Positions 17,327 to 28,708 are shown, counted from the first letter of the stretch. The stretch is 64,000 bases of DNA from Setoptus koraiensis (GCA_048013815.1 CM106585.1:14074001-14138000); one strand, 5' to 3'. The notes: generated by a model from the letters alone, not told the origin. Program-made: numbers and translations.

Positions 17327-18215
17327 TCGATCATTCAGCACATGAGCATGCGTTTTCTGTTTATTTACAGTTCGTCTTTTTAAGCAGACTAAGCCGTTGT
17401 AGTTCCTGAACTGCTCGCAAAAAGGCGCTGATTTTCCTCAATTGATCAGACCACAGGTCATCTGTGGCAGCTAACTACTCACCTCGGAGAAATTAGCTCC
17501 CCCTCTTGATCCTTTAAGCAACTAATTATAACTTGATTTGGCTTCAAAAAAGACACGCCGTATTTTTTAGCCCATCATGTGATTTTTTATTTTGCGTTAA
17601 TATTTAAATGACGAAACCTCTCTGAACCGCTATATTCATGTTTGAGAGATCTAGTAAAATGTATTAATTTCACACACGATGATATTTTGACATTCAATGT
17701 TTCAAATATGATGAAGAAAAAGAAAGAGAATACTTACATTCCACCACCCAGGAGTGGAGCCTACGCCATATTGGTTGCATTGTACAAAGCCGAGACAAAC
17801 GAACATTTATCCCATTTAAATAAGCAACAACTTCAGGATTATGCTCAAAATTATTGTAGCTCGTCTATGACGAAATGTAAACCTAACTCTTTTTACACCG
17901 CATGGTCCTCTATTAAGACGCTCATAGACAAAGGACTTGTTGATAGACAAATTTCAAAAAATTCTGTTTATTCTCTGACGCATCAAGGGAGAGATTTGGC
18001 AAAGAAACTTGTCGAATTCCAGGAGGGTCCCTCTAATGAAGCCAACAAAGCCAAGCCAGCATGCTCCTCAGACAATAGACAGACTGAATCTTGTGATCCT
18101 TCATCATCAAATTCGCGATATGGTTACCTCGATCAAATGTACAGGCAACGAGCCAATTTGCCTGTTGAAGACGACAGCAGTGACGCTGCTTATATCTCCG
18201 AAAGCTCACATCCAC
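17323..18215 (+). repeat. Direct repeat, copy B (authentic MUS81 5' region)
   Basis: 893 nt matching 11267-12158. This copy continues uninterrupted into the rest of MUS81, so it is the complete one, but its upstream neighbour is artefactual poly-C. The true upstream sequence is that before 11267. Confidence 0.85.
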
Positions 18216-19165
18216 CCCCTACAAGGACTGATGGTAATGAGATATTTTTTAGCATTGACGATGATGATGATGCGAGTAACACTGCCAGCAACTATTCCAG
18301 CATCAACTCAGCAAACGGCAGTTCATCATTCACTCTCAAAGCCGGTAGCTATGATATATTTCTGATTATTGATCAGAGAGAAAAGATGGAAATATTCAAA
18401 AAAGAGGGCATCAAAGTGGATAAACGTGTTCTGGCATGCGGCGATTACCTTTGGGTTGCTCGTCCTAAGAATGCGGTGTCTCACAATCGTACCAGAGATC
18501 TAGTTTTAGATCTTGTTGTGGAGAGGAAACGTCTAGATGATTTGGCTAGCAGTATCAAGGATGGCAGGTTCGAAGAACAAAAGCATCGTCTTAAAACATG
18601 CGGCATTAGACGGCCTATGTATCTCATAGAGGACTATGGTAGACCGAAGAATTGCCGATTGAACCCATCCGCTTTGGCTCAAGCCACAACCAATATTGAA
18701 ATTATAGACAACTTAGACGTTGAATATTGTAAGAGTGCTGATGCTGTAACTGATTACTTCATTAGAATGACAAAAACTTTAGAGGAATTTCACAAGTATG
18801 ATGATCTGCACAGTTGCAACCCTCAGCATATCCAGTCTGGTGTGGCAAAATACAATGAATTCATGACATTTGCCAACTTTCAAGCCAACGGCGCAAAAAT
18901 GCACAATTGGACGATAAAAGAAATGTTTGCTAAGCATTTGATGCAAATCAGAGGCATGTCAGCTCAAAAAGTTGCCGAAATTGTAACCCACTACCCCACC
19001 TTACCAGATTTGTTGGATGCCTATGAGATTTGTGATACGGAAAAAGAGAAAGAAGAGATGTTAGCGTATTTGAAAACAGATACAGGGAGAAACTTTGGCA
19101 CGGCCTTGAGCAAAAAGGTTTACACATGTTATTCCAAGAGAAGAGCACTGGAATGTGCGATCTAG
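17708..19165 (+). CDS. MUS81: Crossover junction endonuclease MUS81
   Basis: Single-exon frame of 485 aa from the first ATG (MMKKKKENTY). The same frame stays open upstream to 17612 without another ATG. Order: winged helix (about residues 15-115, starting PPPRSGAYAILVALY), Ser/Asp-rich linker, ERCC4/XPF nuclease domain (about 213-345) with LIIDQRE, GDYLWVA and the catalytic VVERKRLDDL (GDXnERKX3D motif), and a C-terminal tandem helix-hairpin-helix region containing FAKHLMQIRGMSAQKVAEIV. With an EME1-type partner, MUS81 cuts recombination intermediates and stalled replication forks in the nucleus. The N-terminal HhH domain found in other animals is not visible. It may be lost, or encoded in an upstream exon, and this is hard to judge beside the assembly defect. 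Confidence 0.93.
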   Translation: MMKKKKENTYIPPPRSGAYAILVALYKAETNEHLSHLNKQQLQDYAQNYCSSSMTKCKPNSFYTAWSSIKTLIDKGLVDRQISKNSVYSLTHQGRDLAKKLVEFQEGPSNEANKAKPACSSDNRQTESCDPSSSNSRYGYLDQMYRQRANLPVEDDSSDAAYISESSHPPPTRTDGNEIFFSIDDDDDASNTASNYSSINSANGSSSFTLKAGSYDIFLIIDQREKMEIFKKEGIKVDKRVLACGDYLWVARPKNAVSHNRTRDLVLDLVVERKRLDDLASSIKDGRFEEQKHRLKTCGIRRPMYLIEDYGRPKNCRLNPSALAQATTNIEIIDNLDVEYCKSADAVTDYFIRMTKTLEEFHKYDDLHSCNPQHIQSGVAKYNEFMTFANFQANGAKMHNWTIKEMFAKHLMQIRGMSAQKVAEIVTHYPTLPDLLDAYEICDTEKEKEEMLAYLKTDTGRNFGTALSKKVYTCYSKRRALECAI

Positions 19166-19706
19166 TCACTTAGGCGCAACAAAATTACTTTATATTGTAT
19201 AACAAAGAAAGAATGACCAAATAAAAAGAAAAATGAAAACAAAATTCTACTATTTTGCACAAAATCATTTCACGATAAACATCTATTTTCATATTGACAG
19301 TCGTCTGCTTATCTTTTTGTGTGATGATAAGCAAGAAATAAGTTTCGATAGTTTGACTGTAGTTTGTCCCTTGCAGTGTCTTTCAAAAAGTACGATATTG
19401 ATTGGATATCATTTATATTCAACTGGGAGCGTGAACTGTGTGTCTATCTAACAAACACACCCTAATATTGTTGCTTGTTTATGCCAATAGAGATGCTAGT
19501 TAGATAGATAAATAGATACTAGACTAGTATAGATGGCTGGATGATTTTTTGTTTTATCGCCAATCATTCGTCCGACTGACAAGGTCTAAAAAGTATATAA
19601 ACAGCAATCATTTGTTAGATGATAAATTCATCAAAGAGATACCAGAATTGAATGAGGGACAAAAGACTTGCTTGGTGTTGGAATCTAAGATATTTGACAA
19701 ACAAAT
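19166..19706. promoter_or_regulatory. Promoter and 5' UTR of the cathepsin D-like gene
   Basis: A TATATAA box lies at 19594-19600, 107 bp before the ATG at 19707, implying transcription start near 19625. A short upstream ATG occurs at 19652. An AATAAA at about 19220 may serve MUS81. Confidence 0.55.
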
Positions 19707-21041
19707 ATGAGGTCCTCAATGTGTTTTAACAATGCCATCGTTGCCTTAATTCTATTGGCATCGTTATTGGCTATATACGCGGAGTCGAACAGTTTCAAGT
19801 TGAGTAATCGTGATTACAAGCGATTGCAGATAAATAAACGAAACTCGGTCAATCAACAAAACAACGAGAAAGATGAGTTAATCAAGCGACCCAAGTTGGC
19901 AAGAATTCCTCTTAAGAAAGTACCAACTGTTCGAGGTGAATTGTACGATATGAATTCGAACCTAACATCACTTCCACCTTACACTATACGCAACAAATAC
20001 ATGGGATCAAACAATGAAAGAGACACAACACCAGAGATCTTATCAAACTATTTGGATACGCAATACTATGGGGAGATAGGCATTGGAACACCGCCTCAAG
20101 TGTTTAAGGTTGTTTTCGACACAGGCTCCTCCAATTTGTGGGTGCCATCCAAGAAATGTTACAGTCCGGCTTGCTGGATTCATAAGACCTACAAAAGCGG
20201 AAGCTCTAGCACCTACAAAGCGAATGGAACCAAACTAGAGATACAATATGGGTCTGGCAGTATGGAAGGATTCCTTAGCACCGATGTAGTGACAATCGCC
20301 GGCTTGCAAATAGTTGATCAAACTTTTGGTGAGGCCGTCAAAGAGCCTGGTCTGGCTTTTGTAGCGGCCAAATTCGACGGTCTATTGGGCATGGGTTTCC
20401 AAACAATATCCGCAGACGGTGTTACAATTCCCTTCGAGAACATGCTCAGACAAAAGCTCGTTTCAGAGCCTGTCTTCTCATTCTATCTCTGTAGAGATCC
20501 TAAAAACACGCCAGGCGGTGAGCTTATCTTTGGTGGTATAGATGATGAACATTATGAAGGATCTATTGTTTATACGCCTGTCACTAGAGCGGCATATTGG
20601 CAATTCAAGGTGGACGGCGTTAAACTGTCTGGCGGTTCCCTGGAGCAGACATTGTCTGACATACCTGCTTGCAATGGCGGATGCCAAGCAATTGCTGACA
20701 CCGGAACCTCGCTGATTGCGGGCCCATCGAAAGAGGTGGAGTTCATCAATGAACAGATTGGCGGCATTAAATTGCCCGGTGGTCAATATATGTTACCCAA
20801 TTGTTCGTCTGATACAATGCCATCTATAATTTTCACTATCAACGGTGTCGATTTTCCGCTGACACCCGAGCAGTATGTCATGAAGATTAGCATGTTCGGT
20901 AGGGACACTTGTATATCGGGATTCTTTGGTATGGACATTCCCAACAACCCGTTGTGGATCTTGGGCGATGTATTCATTGGACCATACTACACAGTTTTCG
21001 ATTATGGACAGAAACGGGTTGGATTCGCCAAGTCGAAATAG
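19707..21041 (+). CDS. Cathepsin D-like aspartic endopeptidase
   Basis: Intronless 444-aa prepro-enzyme. A signal peptide (about 1-25, core IVALILLASLLAIYA) is followed by a propeptide with ARIPLKKVPTVR, the usual A1-family prosegment. The mature pepsin fold has both catalytic Asp motifs, DTGSSNLW (138) and ADTGTS (331), the flap YGSGS (181-185), and NPLWILGDVF near the C-terminus. The propeptide is extended, about 90 residues rich in Asn and Lys. Lysosomal or digestive proteolysis is expected; in blood-feeding or predatory arthropods such enzymes also act in the gut. The match to cathepsin D rather than pepsin or renin is by overall sequence. An upstream TATA box and downstream AATAAA frame the gene. 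Confidence 0.95.
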   Translation: MRSSMCFNNAIVALILLASLLAIYAESNSFKLSNRDYKRLQINKRNSVNQQNNEKDELIKRPKLARIPLKKVPTVRGELYDMNSNLTSLPPYTIRNKYMGSNNERDTTPEILSNYLDTQYYGEIGIGTPPQVFKVVFDTGSSNLWVPSKKCYSPACWIHKTYKSGSSSTYKANGTKLEIQYGSGSMEGFLSTDVVTIAGLQIVDQTFGEAVKEPGLAFVAAKFDGLLGMGFQTISADGVTIPFENMLRQKLVSEPVFSFYLCRDPKNTPGGELIFGGIDDEHYEGSIVYTPVTRAAYWQFKVDGVKLSGGSLEQTLSDIPACNGGCQAIADTGTSLIAGPSKEVEFINEQIGGIKLPGGQYMLPNCSSDTMPSIIFTINGVDFPLTPEQYVMKISMFGRDTCISGFFGMDIPNNPLWILGDVFIGPYYTVFDYGQKRVGFAKSK

Positions 21042-21081
21042 AGACGACACTATTTGCGTGATTTCAATCAATTGAAATAAC

Positions 21082-21087
21082 AATAAA
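21082..21087 (+). terminator. Poly(A) signal of the cathepsin D-like gene
   Basis: AATAAA 40 nt after the stop codon; a second AATAAA lies at 21124-21129. Confidence 0.6.
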
Positions 21088-21361
21088 CAAGAAAGATACA
21101 TTGTTCAGTATCTTTCTAGACAAAATAAAACTTTGCGGCGAAACAGTTTTCTGGGGCAACCTGTTCCAAATCTGATCCTGTCTAGCCAACACGAGACAGT
21201 TGTGTCTAGACGATTAATTAATCATCCGCCGGTGAAGAGGAAATTATTTCGTATCGGTCCCACTTTTGGATACGCTTTCTGTTTGTTTTTCCATGGTATC
21301 GTGTGCTCATAAGATATCCAAACAGGATGTTATGAGTCAAAAACACAACATGCTGCAGAAA

Positions 21362-21367
21362 TTTATT
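21362..21367 (-). terminator. Poly(A) signal of the tolloid-like gene
   Basis: TTTATT on the plus strand reads AATAAA on the minus strand, 167 nt after the tolloid stop codon. The cathepsin D-like and tolloid genes are convergent. Confidence 0.5.
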
Positions 21368-21533
21368 TATTGAATTATATATTTGCTATCATACAGTAAT
21401 TTACAGTTACAATATTCTACACATTAGTAATATTCTTTGAACAACATCAACAACAATAATTACAATTTCACACAATCATGGCATTTAAAAAAATCTAAAT
21501 TACATTACAGCTAAACAGTGTCAACAACAAGTG

Positions 21534-24500
21534 TCACTGATGATTGCCTGTCTGCTGGGCTCTCTTATTCACCCTAAGCGGAGCTAATCTAACCATCTCT
21601 GGCTGGCTTTTAAATTGATTTTGGTGTTGCACAATTTGCTGCTTCTGTTTGTTTGTTTGTTGATTGTCATGCACAATTAATGAACTTTTTAGATTGACAT
21701 ATTGAGAGTGCAAATGCTGTTGCTGTCGTTGTTGCTGTTTTTGTTGTCTACTTATGTAATCGACAATGGAATTCAATTGTTTCTTATTGATCAACGATGC
21801 CGCCTGAGCTGGCTCCATGGTTGTAGGAGCAGTCAAATTGATTGAGCCATCAATTGAGTTCAACGATGATTCATCTTTGGTCGCTGACCTTTGATTGTGA
21901 TTGTCATTATGATTATAATGTGTCTGCCTCCAATATTGTCCACTAATATTGTTACCAGTCTCAGTTGATCTCTGATTTCCGGAAACGGTATTCGTATAAA
22001 CATTGCTGTTTGATTGTTGTTTAACGCCATGCTTCCGTTTATGTTTGATGCGCTTGTTGCTTGTATTGTTGTTGCTGTTATTATTGTCTAACGTTGTCTG
22101 TCTGACTCTATGTGGAACAAACAATGATTTTGTTGCGACCAGTGACGATGACCTAACGCCCGTATGCGATTGACGGTGCCGCTTGAGATTTGTTCTCGAA
22201 CTGCTGCTGCCGCCAACGTTGTTCATAGTTGCACCGTGACCCGTTCTAGTGTCAGCTTGCATATTTGAGCCGCCTCCATTTGATTGCTGTGTTGTGAGCA
22301 CTTGACTACTGCTGACCAGTTGAGATTTTGAATTTAAAGGGCCAGATGATATGCCATATTGGGCGCCGCCATTGTCTATCACAGTGCTGGGCATATTGGC
22401 CAATTGCTGATCTTCGTCATTGGCCTCAAAGGCCGTATAGCTCAACGAGAATCCCTTGGCATTGACAGAATCGTCCGTACGGAAGGCCAACAATAGAGAC
22501 TCACCTGTCGACACAAACTCTGGTGGTAACTATAGCGATTATATACACAGTGCACCAACAAATGCAATTAGAGAGCGTGGTTAGGTATTTAACTAGCGAG
22601 CGAATGGAGCCTTTGAGCGCAAGGATAGTCTTGTTTGCGATTACAACATTTGAACAGTTGAAATCGTTTAACATTCAACATATTCCTTCACAATCCAACA
22701 CATGATTTGACCACGATTCAGATGAAGGCTCATGCAAACAATTATCACAACTATCATCTTACCTTGTTGCCGCATAAACGCGCCAATTGGGGCACCGAAT
22801 CGTCGGGTCCGTCGTAGATCTCGAGCGAGTCACAGTTGCAATCAATCGCGTGCTCTAATTCAAAGAACTTGAATTTTATTTTTATCCTATGATTCTCGGG
22901 AGCCTCTATCAGCCATTCACAATCCTCGTTTTTGTCGTAGGGACGCTCAAGCTCGGCATGCGAATATATCGAATCGTTTTGGCCTACCAACGCTGGCAAT
23001 CTACCGCCACAAACTAATTGGTGCATCGGATGGACACGGTGACAAAGATGGCACAGATGACCAATTAATTAGACCAATTTTCGATGATTTTTTTTTATAC
23101 AATTTCAACTATCAAGAACTATAAAAATTGTATAAAGTGGGAGCTTACCTGTGGAATGGGTGGCGTTGAAGCCGCGTCTCTCGTTTGTGGCATCCGACCG
23201 GAATAGTAGATAAATTTTGTCGAACGACGACACAAGTGTCAGTGGTTTTCTTGAGCCGCAAAATCGGCCCAACGTTGAATCTTCGACGCTCAATCCATCG
23301 TAAACGGCAACGTGATCATAGGCGCATTCCTGATGATTTTCCAGATCGAATTGATCAAATATTAACTTGATCCGATGACCGGCTGTCGTAGAGAATATCC
23401 AAGCGCATTCTTTGTTTGGTGGATAGGGCGCCGGAAAATTGGGCGAGGAGAAGGTGCCTGTTTAGCGCGTATGATTCGCGTGTTTGGAACAAATCAAAAA
23501 TAGGTATGGTTACAATCAAACATACGAGCACTGATTGGCAAGCTAACAATTTATACCAGAACTACTGGCCACTCAACTCACCTGATGGCGCTGTAATGGA
23601 ATTTGTGCAATGGCCCTCGACACAATTGTGGCCATTCTCGTGCAGGATAAATCCGTTGTGACAGGAACACTGATAAGATCCGATTGTGTTGCGGCAGATA
23701 TGCTGGCAGCCTCCGTTATTTGAGGCGCATTCGTCTTTGTCTTAAAAGTACAGGACACAAAGTAAGGGAATTCGACAAGTTGAATTAAGTTGGCGAATGA
23801 AAGTTGATACGTTGACTGTCCAGTCACCTAACTGAGATCAGTCAGTTACCCGAAAGCTGGAGCTTACCTGTAAAATATTGCGCCACAAAGCCGCTCTTCT
23901 GGACAGAGTTGTCCGAATTGAATTCAATTCCTGCATTGTCGTCGGGGCGACAGATAGTGAACAACGACAAGATTGGCGTTAGCAAACAAATCTATCAATT
24001 TAAGTTCATTAAATTTATTAATGGGCTTGCTCCACATCACTTACTCATTGAGTTGGCTACTGATGTCACCAAAAACGGCTGATTGCGCTGTCCACAATAG
24101 ACGCCGTTCTTCTGATACTTGCCGTCCTCTAATTTGCTCCTAATATCGACATAATCATAATCACAATCTTGATCTTTGCCCTCCAGTTCGAAATGGGTGA
24201 AATTGATGGTTATCTTGTATTTCAGGGGAGCCACAATCTCCCAAACGCACTTGGTGCTCGCCGGATACCTGTCGCAGTTGCGGAATAGTCGGTCAGATAT
24301 CAGTTGGTTACCTGTATCAGTTATAGCCGCGAGAGCAGCAGCAGTCGGATAATTGTCGGAAATTATAATCATAATTGACGGTTGGTACTTACAGATCCGG
24401 AAACGACGGACTATTCAGGGAGCCCATTGAGTCATTTTTGAAGCCGCCGCATGTAGGCTCGCAATTTTTTCCATCGGCCGCCAATTCGTAGCCTATGGGA

Positions 24501-27500
24501 CATTCGCATTTGTAGGGCGACACCTGATTGGAGCATTTGTAGCTACAGCCGTGACTTCCGCTTTGGCATTCGTTAAGTTCGCGCTCAAAAGTTGCGCTAA
24601 AACCTGCCCTATTGACGTCCGAATCGGAGACAAATCTCACCAATAGTTTGTCGGCCGTGGACACAATTTGTTCGGGAACTTTCATGCCGCAATACTTGCC
24701 CAATAGATTGCTAGACAAGCTGTGTCCGTCGCGCACTAAAACATGAAGCGATTATATTGATAGGATTTTATAGTTAAGCCAACGATTGGGGGTCAATTCC
24801 GATGAAAAGTCAATCAGTGAACTTATTATTAGAATAGAATAGCTATGTGTTTTTATGTGTAAACAATGTATATATAGTTGACAACTAACTTACCCTCTAC
24901 GTAGTCGTAGGCGCAGTTGTCGTGACTCTCGAGGTCGAACGAGTCGAATTTAAGCGAAACCTGATACTGTTCGTCCACCTTGATACGCCAAATACATTCC
25001 TTGTTGGCGCGATAATTCTCAGGCCAATTGGGGCTCTGAATGACATTTGTGTTGGCGCCGATTGGGGGCACCTCGTGACGCAAATCGGCGCCATTCTGCT
25101 GCTGACCGTTGGCTACGTTGGTGCCGTTGCCATCTAAGCCAGAGTTAACATTTAAATTAGCATTATCTGGATTAGTTGTTGGTGTAAACGTTGTTGTTGT
25201 TGTCGCTGCTGCTGCTGATGTTGCGCCAGTTGACGTACTGTTTTGACCCGTATTGTGGATGATTATATTATTGGGTGCTGGTGACACTTGCATTTCGGTT
25301 GGTGTGCCCCTGTAGTAGATGTAGCCGCCGCAAATTGTCTCATGGTGGGCGTGAAATCCGCGCTTACCCGCACTCGCCGGGCTAGTCTTGTATGTCACCA
25401 GCATACGATTTCCGCTAGATATAATTGGCTTATCTGGTGCATTATGTCCGCAAATTCTCGCCAACAGTGCCGATTTGTGCCAGTAGCCGTCTCTTATTTC
25501 AAGGTAATCCGTCTGACACAAATGATTGCTTGCAATGGCACTGTTGTTGTTGGGCGCTTGATCTGGTGCCAATGGCACCGTTTGCGCTATTTCCAAGTCA
25601 TTGTTGGTGACGGGCAACTTTGATTGCTCCAGTTTGTTGTTTATTTCCGCTGTCTCAATCGCTATGTCCAAGTCCGTTATCACCAGCTTGATGCGTTCGC
25701 CCAAACTGGCGCTCAATCGCCACTCGCACGTCTCATCTTTCGGCATGTGCTCATGATTTGCTGGCGAAATGTCCAGCGCTGGCTGCACGATTGTCGGCTG
25801 ATTGTTAGTCGATTGATTGACTGGTGATTGATCGGTTGGTGGTTGCAAATTGTCGAGAGCGGATGTGTTTTTGGCGAGCGGCAACAAAGAGGCCGGCGGC
25901 TCGGACGACGACGATTCGTTTCGAGACAAATTGACAATTGTGTCATTGGCCGAGCTGGCGTGAGTTTGAGTGACGTTGTTGGGGCTTTGCTGTTGCTCGT
26001 CTCTTTGCTGCTTGTTGGCTCGCTCGACAAATAATTTGTTGTTGTCAATTAGCGATTTTTGCGACCCGTCTAGGCCGTTGACAGGTGACACTGTCGAGGT
26101 GGACTGTTGTTTGAGGTCGCCAACAGCGCTGCTCACCGCAGCCGGTTGCGCTATAGCTACCGGGCGCGCACTTGTCATAGCTTGTTTGGCTTGTTGTTGT
26201 TGCTGTTGTTGGTGCTGTTGTTGCTGTAGTTGCTGTTGTTGTTGCTGCTCCGTTAGCTTGACATAATTTGCACTGTGAAACGTGCCGTTGGCCTGCTGGA
26301 TGGTTCGGCCGCATTTGGGACATTTGTACAGCATGTTGGTTTGAGCAATGTCGCCCAACGACAAGCGGACCCGCTGACCTATTTCCGGTCGCGTCTTGAC
26401 CAGCATGGGCGGGCTAGCGGTGGTTGGCGCCGATCGGGACACTCTTTGCTGGGTGCCGGTTAGGGGCGTTATCATGGAGTCGAGCTCGTTTGGTACCACC
26501 ATTATGTCGCCATCGACAATCATGATGGCCGGCCCGTGATACGGGCCGGTGCGTGATTTGGTGTTTTGATTGGTCAAGGTTTTGTGAGCAGCGTCAGATT
26601 GCATCATTGATTGCAGTTGCAAATGCATCAGTTGCAATTGGCCGCTATTAGCCCCTGTCTGATTATGATCTTGCTTGGATATGTTAAATTGTTGTTGTTG
26701 TTGTTGTTGCTGCTGCTGCTGCAACAACAATAACTGTTTCAAACGTTGCTGCTGCTGCTCCAATGTCTCCTCTGTATTCAATGGAGCGTGCAAAGGCAAT
26801 ATAGTGTCCAGATAGGTGCTCTTGGCAAAAGTGTTTGTTGCGTAATGCATTATGCTGTCATAATCGTAGGCCAGGCCCAACGAATTCACCTCTTCGCTAG
26901 TTAATTTATTGAAATTATACTCTTGGCCGGCCATGATGTTCTTGTTGATTATTTGTACGTGTTGGTCACGATCTGGCCTAGTGTGCTCGTGCCAAAAGCC
27001 AACAACGTGACCCAGCTCGTGCACGACAATGCCAAATTTGTCGCAATGCTTGCCAATGCTGATGGCCTGGGGACCGTTGCCACGTTTGCCCACAAACGAA
27101 CAACAACCGCACGTTCTCTCTGTGAACACTATGTAGTTGAAATGTTCCTCCGTTCGCTCGATGAATTTAATACAGGTGAAATTTTCCCAATGTCGCATTG
27201 CCTGCTTGAACAGAGCCTTCCTGTCACCGCTAAAACTTGAATCAATTTCATACGGTATGATTGCGTTGTCCCATAGACGCTCTAAGCGGGCTGTGGCCGC
27301 TCTTTTAAGTCGCTGGGGCGACACGGGCCCCGATTTGACTGTCGATGATGCACCTGTGTTGCCCGCGACAACAACAACAACACTAATAGGAGACAACACT
27401 AACAATAGAAAATTTAATAATAATATGACAGCGCTGGCCAATAACACCGGCGACCGCCAACACAGTTGCTTGCGTTCACTGTTCACCTTGACACATTTGA

Positions 27501-27579
27501 ATGATGTTGTTGTTGTTGCTGCTGGCGCTTGCTTGTCACTTGCTGGCAATCTGACACATCTCGGCGTTGCTGTTGACAT
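21534..27579 (-). CDS. tld: Tolloid/BMP1-type astacin metalloprotease
   Basis: Eight exons, complement(join(21534..22529, 22763..23013, 23149..23457, 23582..23740, 23868..23930, 24045..24268, 24393..24735, 24894..27579)), 1676 aa, all phases consistent. Order: N-terminal hydrophobic segment (46-72), furin-like RLKR (90-93), astacin domain with [13 protein letters not shown] (187-199) and Met-turn SIMHY (242-246), CUB1, CUB2, EGF1, CUB3, calcium-binding EGF2 ([12 protein letters not shown]), CUB4, CUB5, then a tail of about 300 Gln/Asn/Ser-rich residues with basic clusters. This is the tolloid layout; such proteases cleave chordin/Sog and procollagen to control BMP signalling and matrix assembly. 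Odd: long low-complexity insertions at about 263-395 inside the astacin domain, 440-610 and 640-685 in CUB1 and 755-845 at the start of CUB2, all within one open exon; the prodomain is very short. Confidence 0.93.
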
Positions 27580-27617
27580 TATAACCCCCTGACGATGGCG
27601 CGAAGAAAGAGCTGGTC

Positions 27618-27796
27618 ACTAATTGGTTCAGGCATTAATTAATCAGTCAATCGTTGATTGTTGTTGACGAGCTAGCATCGAATCAACTGTGGCAACGTGG
27701 TCGTAGTTACGCAACCAACTGGCCCACGCACTCAGTCAGCTTCTGCCGCTGATCTGATCACTGGCGAGTCTGATCTGACCTGTTCGCAAACTTACC
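27618..27796 (-). other. Predicted 5' UTR intron of the tolloid-like gene
   Basis: On the minus strand a strong donor (AAAAG|GTAAGT, exon ending at 27796) and an acceptor (CCAATTAG, exon resuming at 27618) lie just upstream of the ATG at 27579. A CTGAT-like branch site sits near the acceptor. This predicts an intron of about 177 nt and an untranslated first exon extending beyond 27796. Confidence 0.4.
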
Positions 27797-27899
27797 TTTT
27801 TTGTGCCGGATGTGAATGTTTGTTGTGTGTCGAGATTTGTCGTCGCGGGTTTTCGTCGTGTTGCAGGCGGCGGGTCGCCTTGGCGCGCCGATATTCACT

Positions 27900-27989
27900 G
27901 GCGAATATTGGTTCACTGGTGGATAGTGGCTCAGTGGCGAGCGGTGGTTCGCTGGCGAGCGGTGGTTCACTGGTGAATAGTGGTTCAGA
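27900..27989. repeat. 18-bp minisatellite, five copies
   Basis: Five contiguous 18-bp units of the type GGCGAGCGGTGGTTCACT with a few substitutions each. They lie in the presumed first exon or proximal promoter of the tolloid gene. Confidence 0.8.
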
Positions 27990-28351
27990 GGAGAAGAGTT
28001 GATGGTGTCGCTATTGTGTCAACTTGTGCACTGGCATGGATATCGGTGGAGCTTGATGGCGTCGGCGGTGGTGGTTTGGCGCTCACAAGTTTATGCAAGT
28101 GTTGACAATGTTGTGATCGACCGCTATCAAACGAGACTGACCAGTCATATAGAGATGTCTATTGCGCCGACGACAGCTTGCCGCCAATGGAGCGGTCAGT
28201 GAGTGGTCAGTTTGCGCGAGCAGTGGCAGTAAGTTGTTTGCGCGTGCTCAGGTGAGAGAATGCACAACCGAGCAACAACTACACACACACAAACATATAT
28301 ATAAATGTGTGTGTGTGTCGGGCCAACCACTACAACTGGCACAACTAGAAA

Positions 28352-28396
28352 GGAATGTTTGCTCAGACATTCCAATGGAACATTCCTTGTGGAATG
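28352..28396. promoter_or_regulatory. Cluster of four TEAD/Scalloped (M-CAT) motifs
   Basis: GGAATG at 28352-28357, CATTCC at 28368-28373, CATTCC at 28381-28386 and GGAATG at 28391-28396: four copies of the M-CAT core in alternating orientation within 45 bp, partly as an inverted repeat. It lies about 0.8 kb upstream of the tolloid ATG. CATTCC is the known TEAD/Scalloped core; function here is inferred. Confidence 0.4.
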
Positions 28397-28640
28397 TTTA
28401 TTTATGTAGATTGATCGCTGTGTGTCTCATGACAACTTGTGCCCCGTACCTGAGACGAGTCGTCTGGCCTCGCTTGTTGGCAGACTGCGCTGCGCATTTT
28501 GTGTATGCCACAGAATGCACAGACCATAGAAGCCGCGCTCCGTTTAGGCTAAGTTAGCTATAGCTACAAGCTCTGGCTTAATTTGGCTAAATTTGGCTGA
28601 ATTGCTATCGCTGCCGGCCTATTAGTTATTGACAGCGGCA

Positions 28641-28708
28641 TCCAACAACAGTGGCCAACAACATACAACAGTGGCCAACAACATACAACAGTGGCCAACA
28701 ACATACAG
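28641..28708. repeat. 20-bp minisatellite, about 3.4 copies
   Basis: Tandem units of ACATACAACAGTGGCCAACA, nearly identical to each other. Confidence 0.85.
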
